Origin: Lactobacillus isalae
Lineage (GTDB): Bacteria > Bacillota > Bacilli > Lactobacillales > Lactobacillaceae
Length of the DNA stretch: 64,000 bases
Direction: 5' to 3'
NCBI RefSeq assembly: GCF_947539375.1
Contig: NZ_OX443569.1
Location: 2,046,001 to 2,110,000 of the forward strand
How positions within the stretch are numbered: position 1 is the first letter of the stretch; each line of letters opens with the position of its first letter. Position numbers and translations under genes: made by a program. The notes beneath the pieces are model-generated. The model had not been told where the DNA came from. It ran no database searches and worked only from the letters and a program-made list of their open reading frames with translations. Of this stretch, positions 18,486 to 31,457 are shown piece after piece.

Positions 18486-21128
18486 ATGAAACAGTTGAGC
18501 AAAGAAAATAAATACATTGTTAAATATAGCTGCCTCAGCTTACTAGTAACTATCGCGATTTTTTTGATTATATCTAGTTTGGCAAATTGTAATCCATTTT
18601 TAGGTGGAGTTTTATGGGGCGGCGATTTACCAGATGAGTATTTATCATTTTTTCAATATCTTCGTCGCTTGATTTTAGGTAACTGGAATAGCTTGCAATT
18701 TAGTTTTGCGAATGGATTAGGTGCTGATATGGCTGGTAATATTGGTTATTATCTTGCAAGTCCATTAAATTTAATTATTTTGCTCTTTCCAGCAAGTCAA
18801 ATAAATCTAGCACTTTATGTGATAATCGTAGTCAAGTTAGGCTTAGCTAGTGCCACTTTTACTTTTCTAATTCTAAAATTCTTTAATTTTAAAAATAGAA
18901 TTTATTCAATCTTTCTTGGAATTATTTATGGCTTAAGTGCCTATTGTATAGGCTATGGTGCTAATTTAATGTGGCTTGATGGAGTAATCTTATTGCCATT
19001 AATTGTCTATAGTCTAATTAGAGGGTTAAAAAATAGACGTTGGCTACTGTATAGTATCTTATTAGCATGTGCAATTATCTTTAATTACTACATTGGATAT
19101 ATGATTTGTATCTTTATAGTAATTGTTGCTTTTGCTTACATGATCAACCACTTTAAAGAAAAGGGCTTGTTTATAAGACAGTTAGTAGAATTTGCCATAA
19201 GCTCATTAATTAGTGGCTTGATGAGTGCGATGATTACGCTGCCTACATGGATGAATTTATCTAATAATAAACTTACTGAACACACTATTAATGAAGGCTT
19301 TAGACTGAGTCCAATTTCTTCAGTGGCTAAAAGTATCTCTGCCTTATTTATGAAAAATACTTTTAATGGCTCACCACTTTTATTTGTAGGTAGTTTAGTA
19401 GTAATTGTTTTCATTTTGTACTTTATTGATAATAAAAATACTAAAAAAGAAAAAATTACTAACTTAATTATTGGATTGATCTTTTTATTAAGCTTAGTAC
19501 AAACAAAAGTATATTTACTTTGGCATGGAGGCCAAAAGCCAGTTGGTTTCCCATATCGCTTTAGTTTCATCATTATTTTTTGGATTTTATTGGTAGCTGC
19601 TAAAGAGCTTACAAGTCTTGATTTAAAGAAAGAGCAATTGTTGACAGCAGCAGGAATATATTTATTGCTCGGTATCTTAGTGGCAGGATTAAGACTGCAT
19701 TATGGACATTATGACAACTGCTTATTAATATCACTTGCTTTAATCTGCATCTTTGCAGCATTACTTTATTTTGCTAATAATAAAATAATTCGCTACATTT
19801 TAGTGATAATTGGAGTAATAGAGATAGCAGGTAGTGGTTACTTGACTTTAAGTCAAATGGGGATGAAAAGTAACGTATATTCAAACTATATCAGTGAGAA
19901 TCAACAACTTTTTGATAGTTTGCCTGCAAGTGCAAAAAAGAATCGAATTGCAAAAAATTATTTCTTGAATAATGATCGCGGTGAAAGTTACGCGTTTAAC
20001 TATAAGGGAGCGGAGATTTTTTCTTCTAATAATGATCCAAAAATTAGTGAATTATATGCAAATTTAGGTTTATCGGCATATGGCTACTATTATTTCTATA
20101 AGACGGCAACAGCTGTTACAGATGCTATTTTTAATATTGGGACTTTTGTTAATAATTCCTTGCCAAGTCAAAGTATTTCACCAGAATATATTACTTATGG
20201 TTTAAGAGATGACTTGAAAAACAACAAAATTTTGTTAAAGAAAAAGCAATATACAATTTATCAAACGCCTGCTTTACCACTCGCATTTGCTGGTAGTTTG
20301 TCGAATAATCTAAAATTTAAATCGGATGATCCAATTTATAATCAAAATTTGGTTTTGAATTCTTTAACTCAAACACAAGGAAATGTATTAACTTACAGTT
20401 CTCAAAAAGCAGAAATTAAGTCAGAAAATAGTAAGGTAAAACAAGAAGAAAATACTCTTAAGATAACTCGAAATTCTGATAAGGCGGGAAGTGTTACATT
20501 TACTTTTAAAGGATTAAAGCCTAAGCAAGTTGCGTATATTCAGTTGGGTAAAGACCTGATGGGTTTTGCTGATCCAATGACTACTTATCGTGCAAGGCAA
20601 GCTGGAGAGGAAAAACCTGAACTAAGAATTCTCGTTAATAAAAAAGATGTACGACTTCAACCGCAAGTTAAACAATTAATTGGTGTTCAGGCTAATCAAA
20701 AAGGTCAAGTTCAAATTAAATGGATATTAGATGGCAATAAGCAACAGTTAACTAGTGAGCTGCCACGTTTAGTGAATATCAATTCTAATTTATTAAAGTC
20801 TAAAGTCACACAAGTTGATAGTAAGAAGAAATTGAGATTATCAACTTTTAATGACAATTATTTAGCTGGAAAAGTAAATATAGCTAAAAATGAAAACTTA
20901 GTTACTACAATTCCTTACAGCAAAGGTTGGCAAGCTGAAATAGATGGTAAGCCAGTTAAAATCAAACGGACTTTAGGTGTATTTATTGGTTTAAATATGA
21001 GTGCGGGTGAACACTCGATAGTTTTAAAATATAAAACTCCTGGATTGCTTATTGGCGCTGTAACAAGTATCATAGGTATAATCCTACTAGTTGTATTTAA
21101 TTTTTATTTGGAAAAGAAAAAGTATTAG
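18486..21128 (+). CDS. YfhO-family polytopic membrane protein (copy 2)
   Basis: An 880-residue paralogue of the preceding gene with the same layout. Shared blocks include GGDLPDEYLSFFQYLRRL in the first loop (candidate catalytic Asp), the ILLACAIIFNYYIGYMIC membrane segment, LNNDRGESYAFNYKGAE in the extracellular part, and ETTIPYSKGWQAEIDGKPVK-like sequence near the C-terminus before the last membrane helix. It has its own AAGGAT site 5 bases before the ATG. The pair is clearly a tandem duplication that has diverged considerably, which suggests different acceptors or sugars; this is inference. Confidence 0.85.
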   Translation: MKQLSKENKYIVKYSCLSLLVTIAIFLIISSLANCNPFLGGVLWGGDLPDEYLSFFQYLRRLILGNWNSLQFSFANGLGADMAGNIGYYLASPLNLIILLFPASQINLALYVIIVVKLGLASATFTFLILKFFNFKNRIYSIFLGIIYGLSAYCIGYGANLMWLDGVILLPLIVYSLIRGLKNRRWLLYSILLACAIIFNYYIGYMICIFIVIVAFAYMINHFKEKGLFIRQLVEFAISSLISGLMSAMITLPTWMNLSNNKLTEHTINEGFRLSPISSVAKSISALFMKNTFNGSPLLFVGSLVVIVFILYFIDNKNTKKEKITNLIIGLIFLLSLVQTKVYLLWHGGQKPVGFPYRFSFIIIFWILLVAAKELTSLDLKKEQLLTAAGIYLLLGILVAGLRLHYGHYDNCLLISLALICIFAALLYFANNKIIRYILVIIGVIEIAGSGYLTLSQMGMKSNVYSNYISENQQLFDSLPASAKKNRIAKNYFLNNDRGESYAFNYKGAEIFSSNNDPKISELYANLGLSAYGYYYFYKTATAVTDAIFNIGTFVNNSLPSQSISPEYITYGLRDDLKNNKILLKKKQYTIYQTPALPLAFAGSLSNNLKFKSDDPIYNQNLVLNSLTQTQGNVLTYSSQKAEIKSENSKVKQEENTLKITRNSDKAGSVTFTFKGLKPKQVAYIQLGKDLMGFADPMTTYRARQAGEEKPELRILVNKKDVRLQPQVKQLIGVQANQKGQVQIKWILDGNKQQLTSELPRLVNINSNLLKSKVTQVDSKKKLRLSTFNDNYLAGKVNIAKNENLVTTIPYSKGWQAEIDGKPVKIKRTLGVFIGLNMSAGEHSIVLKYKTPGLLIGAVTSIIGIILLVVFNFYLEKKKY

Positions 21129-21137
21129 TCAAAAAGT

Positions 21138-21167
21138 AAAGTCTATGTTTTATAGGCTTTATTTTTT
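21138..21167 (+). terminator. Terminator after the second yfhO gene
   Basis: Stem AAAGTCTAT / ATAGGCTTT (one G-U pair) with a 5-base loop, followed by ATTTTTT, just before hslO. Confidence 0.75.
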
Positions 21168-21181
21168 AGGGGAAAGAAAAA

Positions 21182-22057
21182 ATGAAAGATTATTTAGTAA
21201 AAGCAATTGATAAAACTAAGAACTTACGATTAATTACAGTTAATGCCAAAGATCTAGTTGGTGAGGCACAAAAAAGACACGATACTTGGAGCGCATCTTC
21301 AGCTGTGCTTGGTAGAACCTTAATTGGGGGATTACTTTTATCAGCAGCCTTATTAAAAGATAAAGATGAGTTAACAGTTAGACTACTTGGAAATGGTCCA
21401 GTAGGAGCAACTGTTGTGACTGCAAAAGCAGATTTAACTATTAAGGGATATGTGCAAAATCCGCATATTGCACTACCACCTAAAGAGGATGGCCATATTG
21501 ATGTAGCTAAAGCTGTGGGAGAAGGATGGCTTGAAGTAACAAAAGATCAAGGTTTAAAAGAACCTTATACAGGTCAAGTTCCAATTGTTAGTGGAGAAAT
21601 TGCTGAAGATTTCACATATTATTTAGCAAAATCTGAACAAATTCCTTCAGCAGTTGGTTTATCTGTTTTTGTTGAACCAAACAATAGTATTGGAGCTGCA
21701 GGCGGGTTTGTTTTACAAGCATTACCAGGAGCAACTGATGAACAATTAGCTCAAGTAGAAAAAAGAATTAAAGCTCTTCCTAATCTTTCGACTTTGTTTC
21801 TAGATGGAATGACGCCTGAAAATCTAGCTGAAAGAATTTTAGGTACCGACTGTAAGATTTTGGCTAAAGAAGATGTGGTATTTTCATGTGATTGTTCAAA
21901 AGAAAAATACAGTAGAATTCTAGCTACCTTAAAACCAGAACAATTAAAAGAAATGATTGAAAAGGATCATGGCGCAGAATTGGTTTGCCGTTTTTGTAAA
22001 GAAAAATATCACTTTACTGAAGATGAATTAAAAGATGTACTTAAGAAGGCAAATTAA
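21182..22057 (+). CDS. hslO: Redox-regulated chaperone Hsp33
   Basis: Cytosolic holdase of 291 residues activated by oxidative stress when its zinc is lost and disulfides form. All four C-terminal cysteines are present: C236 and C238 (CDC) and C269 and C272 (CRFC). The N-terminal domain shows MKDYLVKAIDKTKNLRLI and SSAVLGRTLIGGLLLSAALL. GGGGAAAG lies before the ATG. It stands next to ftsH and dus as in many Firmicutes; a terminator separates it from the yfhO genes, so it may have its own weak promoter. Confidence 0.97.
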   Translation: MKDYLVKAIDKTKNLRLITVNAKDLVGEAQKRHDTWSASSAVLGRTLIGGLLLSAALLKDKDELTVRLLGNGPVGATVVTAKADLTIKGYVQNPHIALPPKEDGHIDVAKAVGEGWLEVTKDQGLKEPYTGQVPIVSGEIAEDFTYYLAKSEQIPSAVGLSVFVEPNNSIGAAGGFVLQALPGATDEQLAQVEKRIKALPNLSTLFLDGMTPENLAERILGTDCKILAKEDVVFSCDCSKEKYSRILATLKPEQLKEMIEKDHGAELVCRFCKEKYHFTEDELKDVLKKAN

Positions 22058-22079
22058 AGTGGTGTGTAGTAGATAGTTT

Positions 22080-22088
22080 TGCTATGAT
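22080..22088 (+). promoter_or_regulatory. Extended -10 promoter candidate before dus
   Basis: TGCTATGAT lies 28 bases before the GTG start of dus. The -35 match is poor. Confidence 0.4.
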
Positions 22089-22116
22089 ATTAGGGTATTT
22101 GAAAGGATGAGCAAGT

Positions 22117-24680
<2,564 letters not shown>

Positions 24681-24689
24681 TTTTATTGA

Positions 24690-24720
24690 TGGACTGTCTT
24701 TAATGACGGTCCATTTTTTT
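24690..24720 (+). terminator. Terminator after lysS
   Basis: Stem TGGACTGTC / GACGGTCCA (one G-U pair) followed by seven T. Confidence 0.9.
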
Positions 24721-24742
24721 GAAAAAATTTCTAAAAAAACAC

Positions 24743-24770
24743 TTGCAATAAGATGATGTTTTGCTATACT
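24743..24770 (+). promoter_or_regulatory. Promoter of the tRNA-Gly/tRNA-Pro unit
   Basis: -35 TTGCAA (24743-24748), 16-bp spacer, -10 TATACT (24765-24770) preceded by TGC, which makes it extended. Transcription would start about 6 bases before the tRNA-Gly. Confidence 0.75.
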
Positions 24771-24782
24771 AATAAATGTACT

Positions 24783-24857
24783 GCGGAAGTAGTTCAGTGG
24801 TAGAACATCACCTTGCCATGGTGGGGGTCGCGGGTTCGAATCCCGTCTTCCGCTCCA
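24783..24857 (+). tRNA. tRNA-Gly (anticodon GCC)
   Basis: Full cloverleaf: acceptor GCGGAAG / CTTCCGC, D arm GTTC / GAAC, anticodon loop TTGCCAT with anticodon GCC, T arm GCGGG TTCGAAT CCCGT. Discriminator T at 24854 and an encoded CCA at 24855-24857. Confidence 0.97.
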
Positions 24858-24861
24858 GTAT

Positions 24862-24891
24862 AAAAGACTCACCGAAGTGTGAGTCTTTTTT
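24862..24891 (+). terminator. Intrinsic terminator between two tRNA genes
   Basis: Perfect 11-bp stem AAAAGACTCAC / GTGAGTCTTTT, loop CGAAGT, with T to 24891. The next tRNA begins only 6 bases later, with no room for its own promoter. Confidence 0.85.
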
Positions 24892-24897
24892 GTTATT

Positions 24898-24971
<74 letters not shown>

Positions 24972-24990
24972 TTGAATATTATTTTATTAA

Positions 24991-25026
24991 AAAGTTCGTC
25001 TTAAGTTAGAAAGACGAACTTTTTTG
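24991..25026 (+). terminator. Terminator after tRNA-Pro
   Basis: Stem AAAGTTCGTCTT / AAGACGAACTTT with a short loop and a T run. Confidence 0.9.
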
Positions 25027-25133
25027 TATATAATGTTCATGAAATATCAAATAGTTTACATTTACTAATTGTAAGTGTAAGATATTTGTCTAAAGATTGT
25101 AGTATGATCTTAAAAGAAATAAGGCGGTGCAAA

Positions 25134-27602
25134 ATGGAAAAATCATATAGTGATAGTGCAAAGAATGTTCTTGAAATTGCTAAAGAGCAAGCACAAAACT
25201 TTCACCATCGAATTATTGGAACGGAGCATGTTTTGCTTGCTTTAGTAATTGAAGCTAATGGGGATGCCGGTAAGCTTTTGCGTGAAAGAAATGTAACACC
25301 AACCTTAGTGCGAGAAGAAATTGAAAGATATACTGGCTATGGCTCAAGTCCAAAAGCCACATATATGGAAATGTCGCCGCGTTTAAGCTTAGTTTTAAAT
25401 TTTGCTAAGCAAAAAGCTGACGAATTAGGAACTCCTCAAATTGAGACAAAACATATTTTGCTAGGATTATTAGCTAGCGATCAAATTTTAGCAAGTTTAA
25501 TTTTAAAAAATATTGGTGTAGAACCACGTGATTTAAGTCAAGACATCAATGATAGTTTCATGGATGGCTCAGAAGGTGAAGGTAATGTTTTGGGCATTTC
25601 TTCGTCGACTGGAACTAAAAAAGGAAAGTCATTGACACCTAATTTAGATAAGGTAAGTGTAAACTTAAATAAAAGAGCACGTGAAGGAGGAATTGACCCT
25701 GTAATTGGTAGAGATAAAGAGATAAAACGAGTAATTCAAATTTTATCGCGTAGAACTAAAAATAACCCTGTTCTAGTAGGTGAACCTGGTGTGGGTAAAA
25801 CTGCGGTTGCTCAAGGAATAGCTGCAGCGATTGTGAATCATGAAGTTCCCGATAACTTAGCAAGAAAGCGAGTTATGGCTTTAGATATGGGGAGTTTGAT
25901 TGCAGGAACCAAGTATCGCGGTGAATTTGAAGATAGAATGAAGAAAATTCTAAAAGAAATTCAGCGTGATGGTTCTGTCATCTTATTTGTTGATGAAATG
26001 CACACATTAATTGGTGCAGGGGGAGCTGAAGGTGCAATTGATGCTTCGAATATTTTGAAACCATCTTTGGCTCGTGGCGATATTCAGATGATTGGTGCTA
26101 CTACTTTTGATGAATATCAAAAATACATTGAAAAAGATCAAGCTTTGGCAAGACGTTTTCAACAAGTTAAAATTGGCGAACCTTCAAAAGAAGAAACTGT
26201 GGATATCTTAAAAGGATTGCGACCAAAATATGAAAAATTCCACAATGTAAAAATTGAAGATGAGGCAATTAATGATGCTGTCGAATTTTCAACCAGATAT
26301 ATTGCTAACCGCTTCCTACCTGATAAGGCAATTGATTTGATTGATGAAGCAAGTGCAGCTGTGAAAATCCAAGCTGTTGGTAAAGTTGATCCACGTCTAA
26401 CTAAATTAGATACGCAAATTAATGATGTGATTCATCAAAAGGAACAAGCTGCTGAAAATCAAAACTTTGTTCAAGCGGCTAAGTTGCGTGACGAAGAAAG
26501 CAAGCTTACACAAAATCGCGACAAGTTAATTGAAAAAGTAGAAAATAAAAATTCTAAAAAGTCTATTGTTGATTCTAATAAAATTGCACAAATTGTGTCT
26601 GAATGGACTGGCGTACCAGTTACTAGAATGAAGAAGAGCGAGACTAAACGTCTAGCTCATTTAGAGAGTATTTTACATGAACGTGTAATTGGTCAAGATA
26701 AGGCAATTAGTGCAGTAAGTCGAGCAATTAGACGGAGCAGAAGTGGGATTAAGGATGAGAATCGTCCGATTGGTTCATTCTTGTTCTTAGGTCCTACTGG
26801 AGTGGGTAAGACTGAATTAGCAAAAGCACTTGCTGCGGCTGTTTTTGGTTCTGAAAGAAATATTATTCGTGTTGATATGTCTGAGTATATGGATCAAGTT
26901 GCAACAAGTAAGCTAATTGGATCTGCGCCTGGATATGTAGGTTATGAAGAAGGCGGCCAGCTTTCAGAGCGTGTAAGACGCAATCCATATTCAGTAATTC
27001 TTCTAGACGAAGTAGAAAAGGCTCATCCAGATGTCTTTAATTTGTTACTTCAAGTTCTTGATGAAGGCTTTCTAACTGATTCTAAAGGAAGAAGAGTTGA
27101 TTTTAGAAATACAATTATTATCATGACTTCCAATTTAGGTTCACGTAGTTTACAAGAAGATAAGACAGTTGGTTTTGCAGCTGATAATGAGGATAAAAAT
27201 AAACTTCAACAAGAAAAAGTTGCTGCAGCAGTTAAGCAATTCTTTAGACCGGAATTTATCAATAGAATTGATGAGACAGTTGTCTTTGATAGTTTGACTA
27301 AGAAGCAATTGCGTGAGATCGTCAGCTTGATGACAGGTAATTTGATTGATCGTTTAGCTCGAAAAGAAGTTACTCTAAAAATTTCTCCAGCAGCTTTAGA
27401 TGTACTAGCTAAAGACGGTTTTGATCCAGAAATGGGTGCTCGTCCTTTACGTCGTGCAATTCAACATGAACTTGAAGATGTAATTGCTGAAGATTTAATT
27501 AGTGAAAAGATTAAGTCAGGACAAACTGTAAAAGTTGGTGCTCATCAAGGTAAATTAAAATTCACAATTATTGATAAGGATAAGCCTTTAGTGAAAAGTT
27601 AG
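25134..27602 (+). CDS. clpC: ATP-dependent Clp protease ATP-binding subunit ClpC
   Basis: AAA+ unfoldase of 822 residues that feeds proteins to ClpP. Domain order: double Clp N-domain (1-145), first AAA module with GEPGVGKT at 216-223, a short coiled-coil middle domain (about 410-470, with a UVR-like stretch), and second AAA module with GPTGVGKT at 553-560. The N-domain and short middle domain point to ClpC rather than ClpB or ClpE. The ATG at 25134 follows AAGGCGGTG; earlier in-frame starts lack a binding site. No ctsR gene precedes it and I see no CtsR heptad repeat in the 107 bases upstream. Confidence 0.94.
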   Translation: MEKSYSDSAKNVLEIAKEQAQNFHHRIIGTEHVLLALVIEANGDAGKLLRERNVTPTLVREEIERYTGYGSSPKATYMEMSPRLSLVLNFAKQKADELGTPQIETKHILLGLLASDQILASLILKNIGVEPRDLSQDINDSFMDGSEGEGNVLGISSSTGTKKGKSLTPNLDKVSVNLNKRAREGGIDPVIGRDKEIKRVIQILSRRTKNNPVLVGEPGVGKTAVAQGIAAAIVNHEVPDNLARKRVMALDMGSLIAGTKYRGEFEDRMKKILKEIQRDGSVILFVDEMHTLIGAGGAEGAIDASNILKPSLARGDIQMIGATTFDEYQKYIEKDQALARRFQQVKIGEPSKEETVDILKGLRPKYEKFHNVKIEDEAINDAVEFSTRYIANRFLPDKAIDLIDEASAAVKIQAVGKVDPRLTKLDTQINDVIHQKEQAAENQNFVQAAKLRDEESKLTQNRDKLIEKVENKNSKKSIVDSNKIAQIVSEWTGVPVTRMKKSETKRLAHLESILHERVIGQDKAISAVSRAIRRSRSGIKDENRPIGSFLFLGPTGVGKTELAKALAAAVFGSERNIIRVDMSEYMDQVATSKLIGSAPGYVGYEEGGQLSERVRRNPYSVILLDEVEKAHPDVFNLLLQVLDEGFLTDSKGRRVDFRNTIIIMTSNLGSRSLQEDKTVGFAADNEDKNKLQQEKVAAAVKQFFRPEFINRIDETVVFDSLTKKQLREIVSLMTGNLIDRLARKEVTLKISPAALDVLAKDGFDPEMGARPLRRAIQHELEDVIAEDLISEKIKSGQTVKVGAHQGKLKFTIIDKDKPLVKS

Positions 27603-27608
27603 TTCCTT

Positions 27609-27637
27609 TTGACAAATTGTTAATAGAAGTGTAAAAT
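27609..27637 (+). promoter_or_regulatory. Promoter of rpoB-rpoC
   Basis: Consensus -35 TTGACA (27609-27614), 17-bp spacer, -10 TAAAAT (27632-27637). Transcription would start near 27644, leaving a leader of about 165 bases. Confidence 0.85.
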
Positions 27638-27644
27638 ACTAAAC

Positions 27645-27734
27645 GTTTAAAAGGCTGAAATTCAGGATTTCGCTGATCTATTGTCCAGCGAGATGATAAA
27701 ACAAAAACGACTATTACGTTGTTTTTGTTTTTTT
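27645..27734 (+). promoter_or_regulatory. Structured rpoB leader, probable Lacto-rpoB RNA element
   Basis: The leader has a small hairpin CTGA AAT TCAG, a second stem TCGCTG (27670-27675 region) / CAGCGA ending at 27691, then an intrinsic terminator at 27701-27734. Its position and taxon match the Lacto-rpoB motif, a conserved RNA known only from 5' untranslated regions of rpoB in lactic acid bacteria. I did not run a covariance model; assignment rests on position and stems. The regulatory ligand of the motif is not known. Confidence 0.65.
27701..27734 (+). terminator. Terminator/attenuator in the rpoB leader
   Basis: Stem ACAAAAACGAC / GTTGTTTTTGT (one G-U pair), loop TATTAC, and a T run. 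It lies downstream of the rpoB promoter and upstream of rpoB, so it would act as an attenuator. Confidence 0.75.
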
Positions 27735-27811
27735 GTACCCAAATTTTGACTTTTTGCAATTTGTAACACAAATGTAATATTTAGATTCTTATACAAGAAA
27801 GGATGTTTTCT

Positions 27812-30800
27812 TTGTTAGGACACGCTGTGAACTACGGTAGTCACCGGACAAGACGTAGCTTCTCTCGAATTAAAGAAGTATTGAAGTTACCTAACTTGAC
27901 TGATGTACAAACGCAATCTTACAAGTGGTTTCTTAATGAAGGTATTCGTGAAATGTTTGACGACATTATGCCGATTTCAGACTTTTCAGGAAAACTTTCT
28001 TTAGAGTTTGTTGACTACAAACTTTTGAAGCCAAAATACACTCTTGAAGAAGCACGTGATCACGATGCTAATTACTCTGCTCCTCTTCATGTAACTTTAA
28101 AGTTAACCAACCATGAAACTGGAGAAATTAAGACTCAAGACGTTTTCTTCGGAGAATTCCCATTAATGACAGATTCAGGTACTTTCGTTATTAATGGTGC
28201 TGAGAGAGTTATTGTTTCTCAGCTTGTTAGATCTCCTGGTGTTTACTATCATTCAGATTTTGATAAAAATGGTCGCCAAATTTTCGGTGCTACAGTTATT
28301 CCTAACCGTGGTGCATGGCTTGAATATGAAACTGATGCTAAGGATTTAGCTTATGTTCGTATTGACCGTACTCGTAAGCTTCCTTTGACTGTTTTAATTC
28401 GTGCTTTAGGATTTGGCTCTGACAGTGAAGTTGCTGATATGTTTGGTGAAAGTGATTCACTTCGTTTCACTTTGGAAAAAGATATCCACAAGAATCCTGC
28501 TGACTCTCGTGTTGCAGAAGCATTAAAGGATATTTACGAAAGATTACGTCCAGGTGAACCTAAGACAACTGATTCTTCTCGTTCACTTTTGTATGCTAGA
28601 TTCTTTGATCCAAGAAGATACGATTTAGCTCCTGTTGGTCGTTACAAGATCAATAAGAAACTTTCTTTAAAGAATCGTTTATTAAGACAAACTTTGGCTG
28701 AAACTTTAGCTGATCCTGATACTGGTGAAATTATCGCTAAGAAGGGTGACGTTGTTACTCATGAAGTTCTTGATAAATTATCACCTTACTTAGATCGTGA
28801 CGACTTTAAGATGGTAACTTATGAACCTTCAAAAGAAGGTGTATTACCTGATCCAGTAACAGTTCAAGAAATTAAAGTATATTCTAAGGTTGATCCTGAA
28901 CGTGTAATTAAGTTAATGTCTAACGGTCATATTGCTGATGATGTTAAGCACTTAACTCCAGCCGATGTATTGGCATCAATTAACTACTTCTTTGACCTTC
29001 AAGACAACATTGGAACTACTGACGATATTGACCACTTAGGTAACCGTCGTATTCGTCGTGTAGGTGAATTACTTCAAAACCAATTTAGAATTGGTTTAGC
29101 AAGAATGGAACGTGTTGTACGTGAAAGAATGTCAATTCAAGACATTTCCACAGTTACACCACAACAATTAATTAACATTCGTCCTGTTGTTGCTTCAGTT
29201 AAGGAATTCTTTGGTTCATCACAATTGTCACAGTTCATGGACCAAAACAATCCACTTGGTGAGTTAACTCACAAACGTCGTATGTCTGCCTTAGGACCTG
29301 GTGGTTTGTCTCGTGACCGTGCTGGATATGAAGTTCGTGACGTGCACTATACTCACTATGGTCGTTTATGTCCTATTGAAACTCCTGAAGGACCTAACAT
29401 TGGTTTGATTAACTCTTTGGCAACTTACGCTATTGTTAATAAGTATGGTTTTATTGAAACACCATACCGTCGTGTTTCTTGGGATACGCACAAGGTTACT
29501 GACAAGATTGATTACTTAACTGCTGATGTTGAAGATAATTACATTATTGCCGGTGCCAACGCCCCATTAAACGAAGATGGTTCCTTCAAGGATAAAATTG
29601 TTTTAGCTCGTCACAAGGAAGATAACCTTGAAGTTACGCCTGATAAGATTGACTACATGGACGTTATTCCTAAGCAAGTAGTTTCAGTAACTTCTGCATG
29701 TATTCCTTTCCTTGAAAACGATGACTCTAACCGTGCTTTGATGGGTGCTAACCACCAACGTCAGGCTGTTCCATTGATTAATCCACATGCTCCAATTGTT
29801 GGTACTGGTATGGAATACCGTGCTGCTCATGACTCTGGGGATGCATTAGTTGCTAAGGCGCCTGGTGTAGTTGAATACGTTGATGCAAACGAAATTAGAA
29901 TTAGAAGAGACGACGATACTTTAGATAAGTATGTTCTTGAAAAATTCCGTCGTTCAAACGCTACAAAGAACTACAACCAAACACCAGCTGTTAAGCAAGG
30001 TGAAAGAGTAGTAGCTGACGAAGTTATTGCTGATGGTCCAGCAATGGAAAACGGCGAATTAGCTCTAGGTCAAAACCCAATTATTGCGTTCTTGACTTGG
30101 AACATGTACAACTATGAAGATGCCGTTATGATTTCTGAACGTATGGTTAAAGATGATGTTTACACATCTATCCATATTGAAGACTATGAATCAGAAGCTC
30201 GTGATACTAAGCTTGGACCTGAAGAAATCACACGTGAAATTCCAAACGTTGGTGAAGATGCACTTAAAGACCTTGATGAAGAGGGGATTGTACGTATTGG
30301 TGCCGAAGTTCAAGACGGTGATATCTTAGTTGGTAAAGTTACTCCAAAGGGTGTGACTGAATTATCTGCTGAAGAGCGTTTGCTTCACGCTATCTTTGGT
30401 GAGAAGGCTCGTGAAGTTCGTGATACTTCCTTACGTGTACCACATGGTGGTGGCGGTATTGTTCAAAACGTACAAGTCTTCACTCGTGAAGCAGGAGACG
30501 AATTACCACCTGGTGTAAACAAGATGGTTCGTGTCTACATCGTTCAAAAGCGTAAAATTCAGGTTGGTGACAAGATGTCTGGTCGTCACGGAAACAAAGG
30601 TACTATTGCCTTAGTTTGTCCTGAAGAAGATATGCCATACTTACCAGATGGTCGTCCAGTAGACATTTGTTTGAACCCAATGGGTGTGCCTTCACGTATG
30701 AACATTGGACAGGTTCTTGAATTACACTTAGGTATTGCGGCTAAGCAATTGGGTATTCATGTTGCCACTCCAGTATTTGATGGTGCTTCTGAAGATGATA

Positions 30801-31441
30801 TGTGGAACATGGTTCGTGAAGCTGGTATTGGTAAAGACGGTAAGACTGTTCTTTACGATGGACGTACTGGTGAACCATTCCACAACCGTGTTTCAGTAGG
30901 TATTATGTACTACTTGAAGTTGACTCACATGGTTGATGACAAGATTCACGCACGTTCAATTGGGCCTTACTCACTTGTTACTCAACAACCACTTGGTGGT
31001 AAAGCACAATTCGGTGGTCAGCGTTTCGGTGAAATGGAAGTTTGGGCTCTTGAAGCTTACGGTGCTGCATACACATTACAAGAAATTTTGACTTACAAGT
31101 CAGATGATGTTGTTGGTCGTGTTAAGGCATATGAAGCTATTGTCAAGGGCGAAAGAATTCCAAAACCAGGTGTTCCAGAATCATTTAGAGTTCTTGTTAA
31201 GGAACTTCAATCCTTAGGTTTGGATATTAAAGTCTTAGATATGGATCATAAGGAAATTGAATTACGTGACATGGATGATGATTCTAATGATCACTTCAAC
31301 ATTGATACTTTATCTAAGCTTGCTGAACAACAAGAAAAGAAGAAGTTGGCCGAAGAAGCTGCAAAGAAAGATGATAAATCAGCTGAACCTGTAGATCAGA
31401 GTGATTCTTCAACTTCATCTGATGATAAGGTTTCTAAGTAA
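27812..31441 (+). CDS. rpoB: DNA-directed RNA polymerase subunit beta
   Basis: Catalytic beta subunit of RNA polymerase, 1209 residues from the chosen start. Landmarks: [20 protein letters not shown] near the N-terminus, the rifampicin region [21 protein letters not shown] near 470-490 (wild-type Asp and His in place), and the C-terminal [20 protein letters not shown]. The last ~40 residues are a Lys/Asp/Ser-rich extension. TTG at 27812 sits 9 bases after GAAAGG and gives [12 protein letters not shown] 27803 abuts the binding site and would add 3 residues. Confidence 0.95.
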   Translation: MLGHAVNYGSHRTRRSFSRIKEVLKLPNLTDVQTQSYKWFLNEGIREMFDDIMPISDFSGKLSLEFVDYKLLKPKYTLEEARDHDANYSAPLHVTLKLTNHETGEIKTQDVFFGEFPLMTDSGTFVINGAERVIVSQLVRSPGVYYHSDFDKNGRQIFGATVIPNRGAWLEYETDAKDLAYVRIDRTRKLPLTVLIRALGFGSDSEVADMFGESDSLRFTLEKDIHKNPADSRVAEALKDIYERLRPGEPKTTDSSRSLLYARFFDPRRYDLAPVGRYKINKKLSLKNRLLRQTLAETLADPDTGEIIAKKGDVVTHEVLDKLSPYLDRDDFKMVTYEPSKEGVLPDPVTVQEIKVYSKVDPERVIKLMSNGHIADDVKHLTPADVLASINYFFDLQDNIGTTDDIDHLGNRRIRRVGELLQNQFRIGLARMERVVRERMSIQDISTVTPQQLINIRPVVASVKEFFGSSQLSQFMDQNNPLGELTHKRRMSALGPGGLSRDRAGYEVRDVHYTHYGRLCPIETPEGPNIGLINSLATYAIVNKYGFIETPYRRVSWDTHKVTDKIDYLTADVEDNYIIAGANAPLNEDGSFKDKIVLARHKEDNLEVTPDKIDYMDVIPKQVVSVTSACIPFLENDDSNRALMGANHQRQAVPLINPHAPIVGTGMEYRAAHDSGDALVAKAPGVVEYVDANEIRIRRDDDTLDKYVLEKFRRSNATKNYNQTPAVKQGERVVADEVIADGPAMENGELALGQNPIIAFLTWNMYNYEDAVMISERMVKDDVYTSIHIEDYESEARDTKLGPEEITREIPNVGEDALKDLDEEGIVRIGAEVQDGDILVGKVTPKGVTELSAEERLLHAIFGEKAREVRDTSLRVPHGGGGIVQNVQVFTREAGDELPPGVNKMVRVYIVQKRKIQVGDKMSGRHGNKGTIALVCPEEDMPYLPDGRPVDICLNPMGVPSRMNIGQVLELHLGIAAKQLGIHVATPVFDGASEDDMWNMVREAGIGKDGKTVLYDGRTGEPFHNRVSVGIMYYLKLTHMVDDKIHARSIGPYSLVTQQPLGGKAQFGGQRFGEMEVWALEAYGAAYTLQEILTYKSDDVVGRVKAYEAIVKGERIPKPGVPESFRVLVKELQSLGLDIKVLDMDHKEIELRDMDDDSNDHFNIDTLSKLAEQQEKKKLAEEAAKKDDKSAEPVDQSDSSTSSDDKVSK

Positions 31442-31457
31442 ATAGGAGGTTAAACTT

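Noticed and set aside
19136-19573. A 145-codon minus-strand frame inside the second yfhO gene
   Set aside because: It lies wholly inside a well-supported membrane protein gene. Its hydrophobic pattern mirrors the sense strand, and there is no ribosome binding site or domain.
25027-25133. CtsR-type heat-shock operator before clpC
   Set aside because: No tandem GGTCAAA heptads can be seen; A/T-rich repeats such as TTACATTTACTAATTGTAA are not a match.
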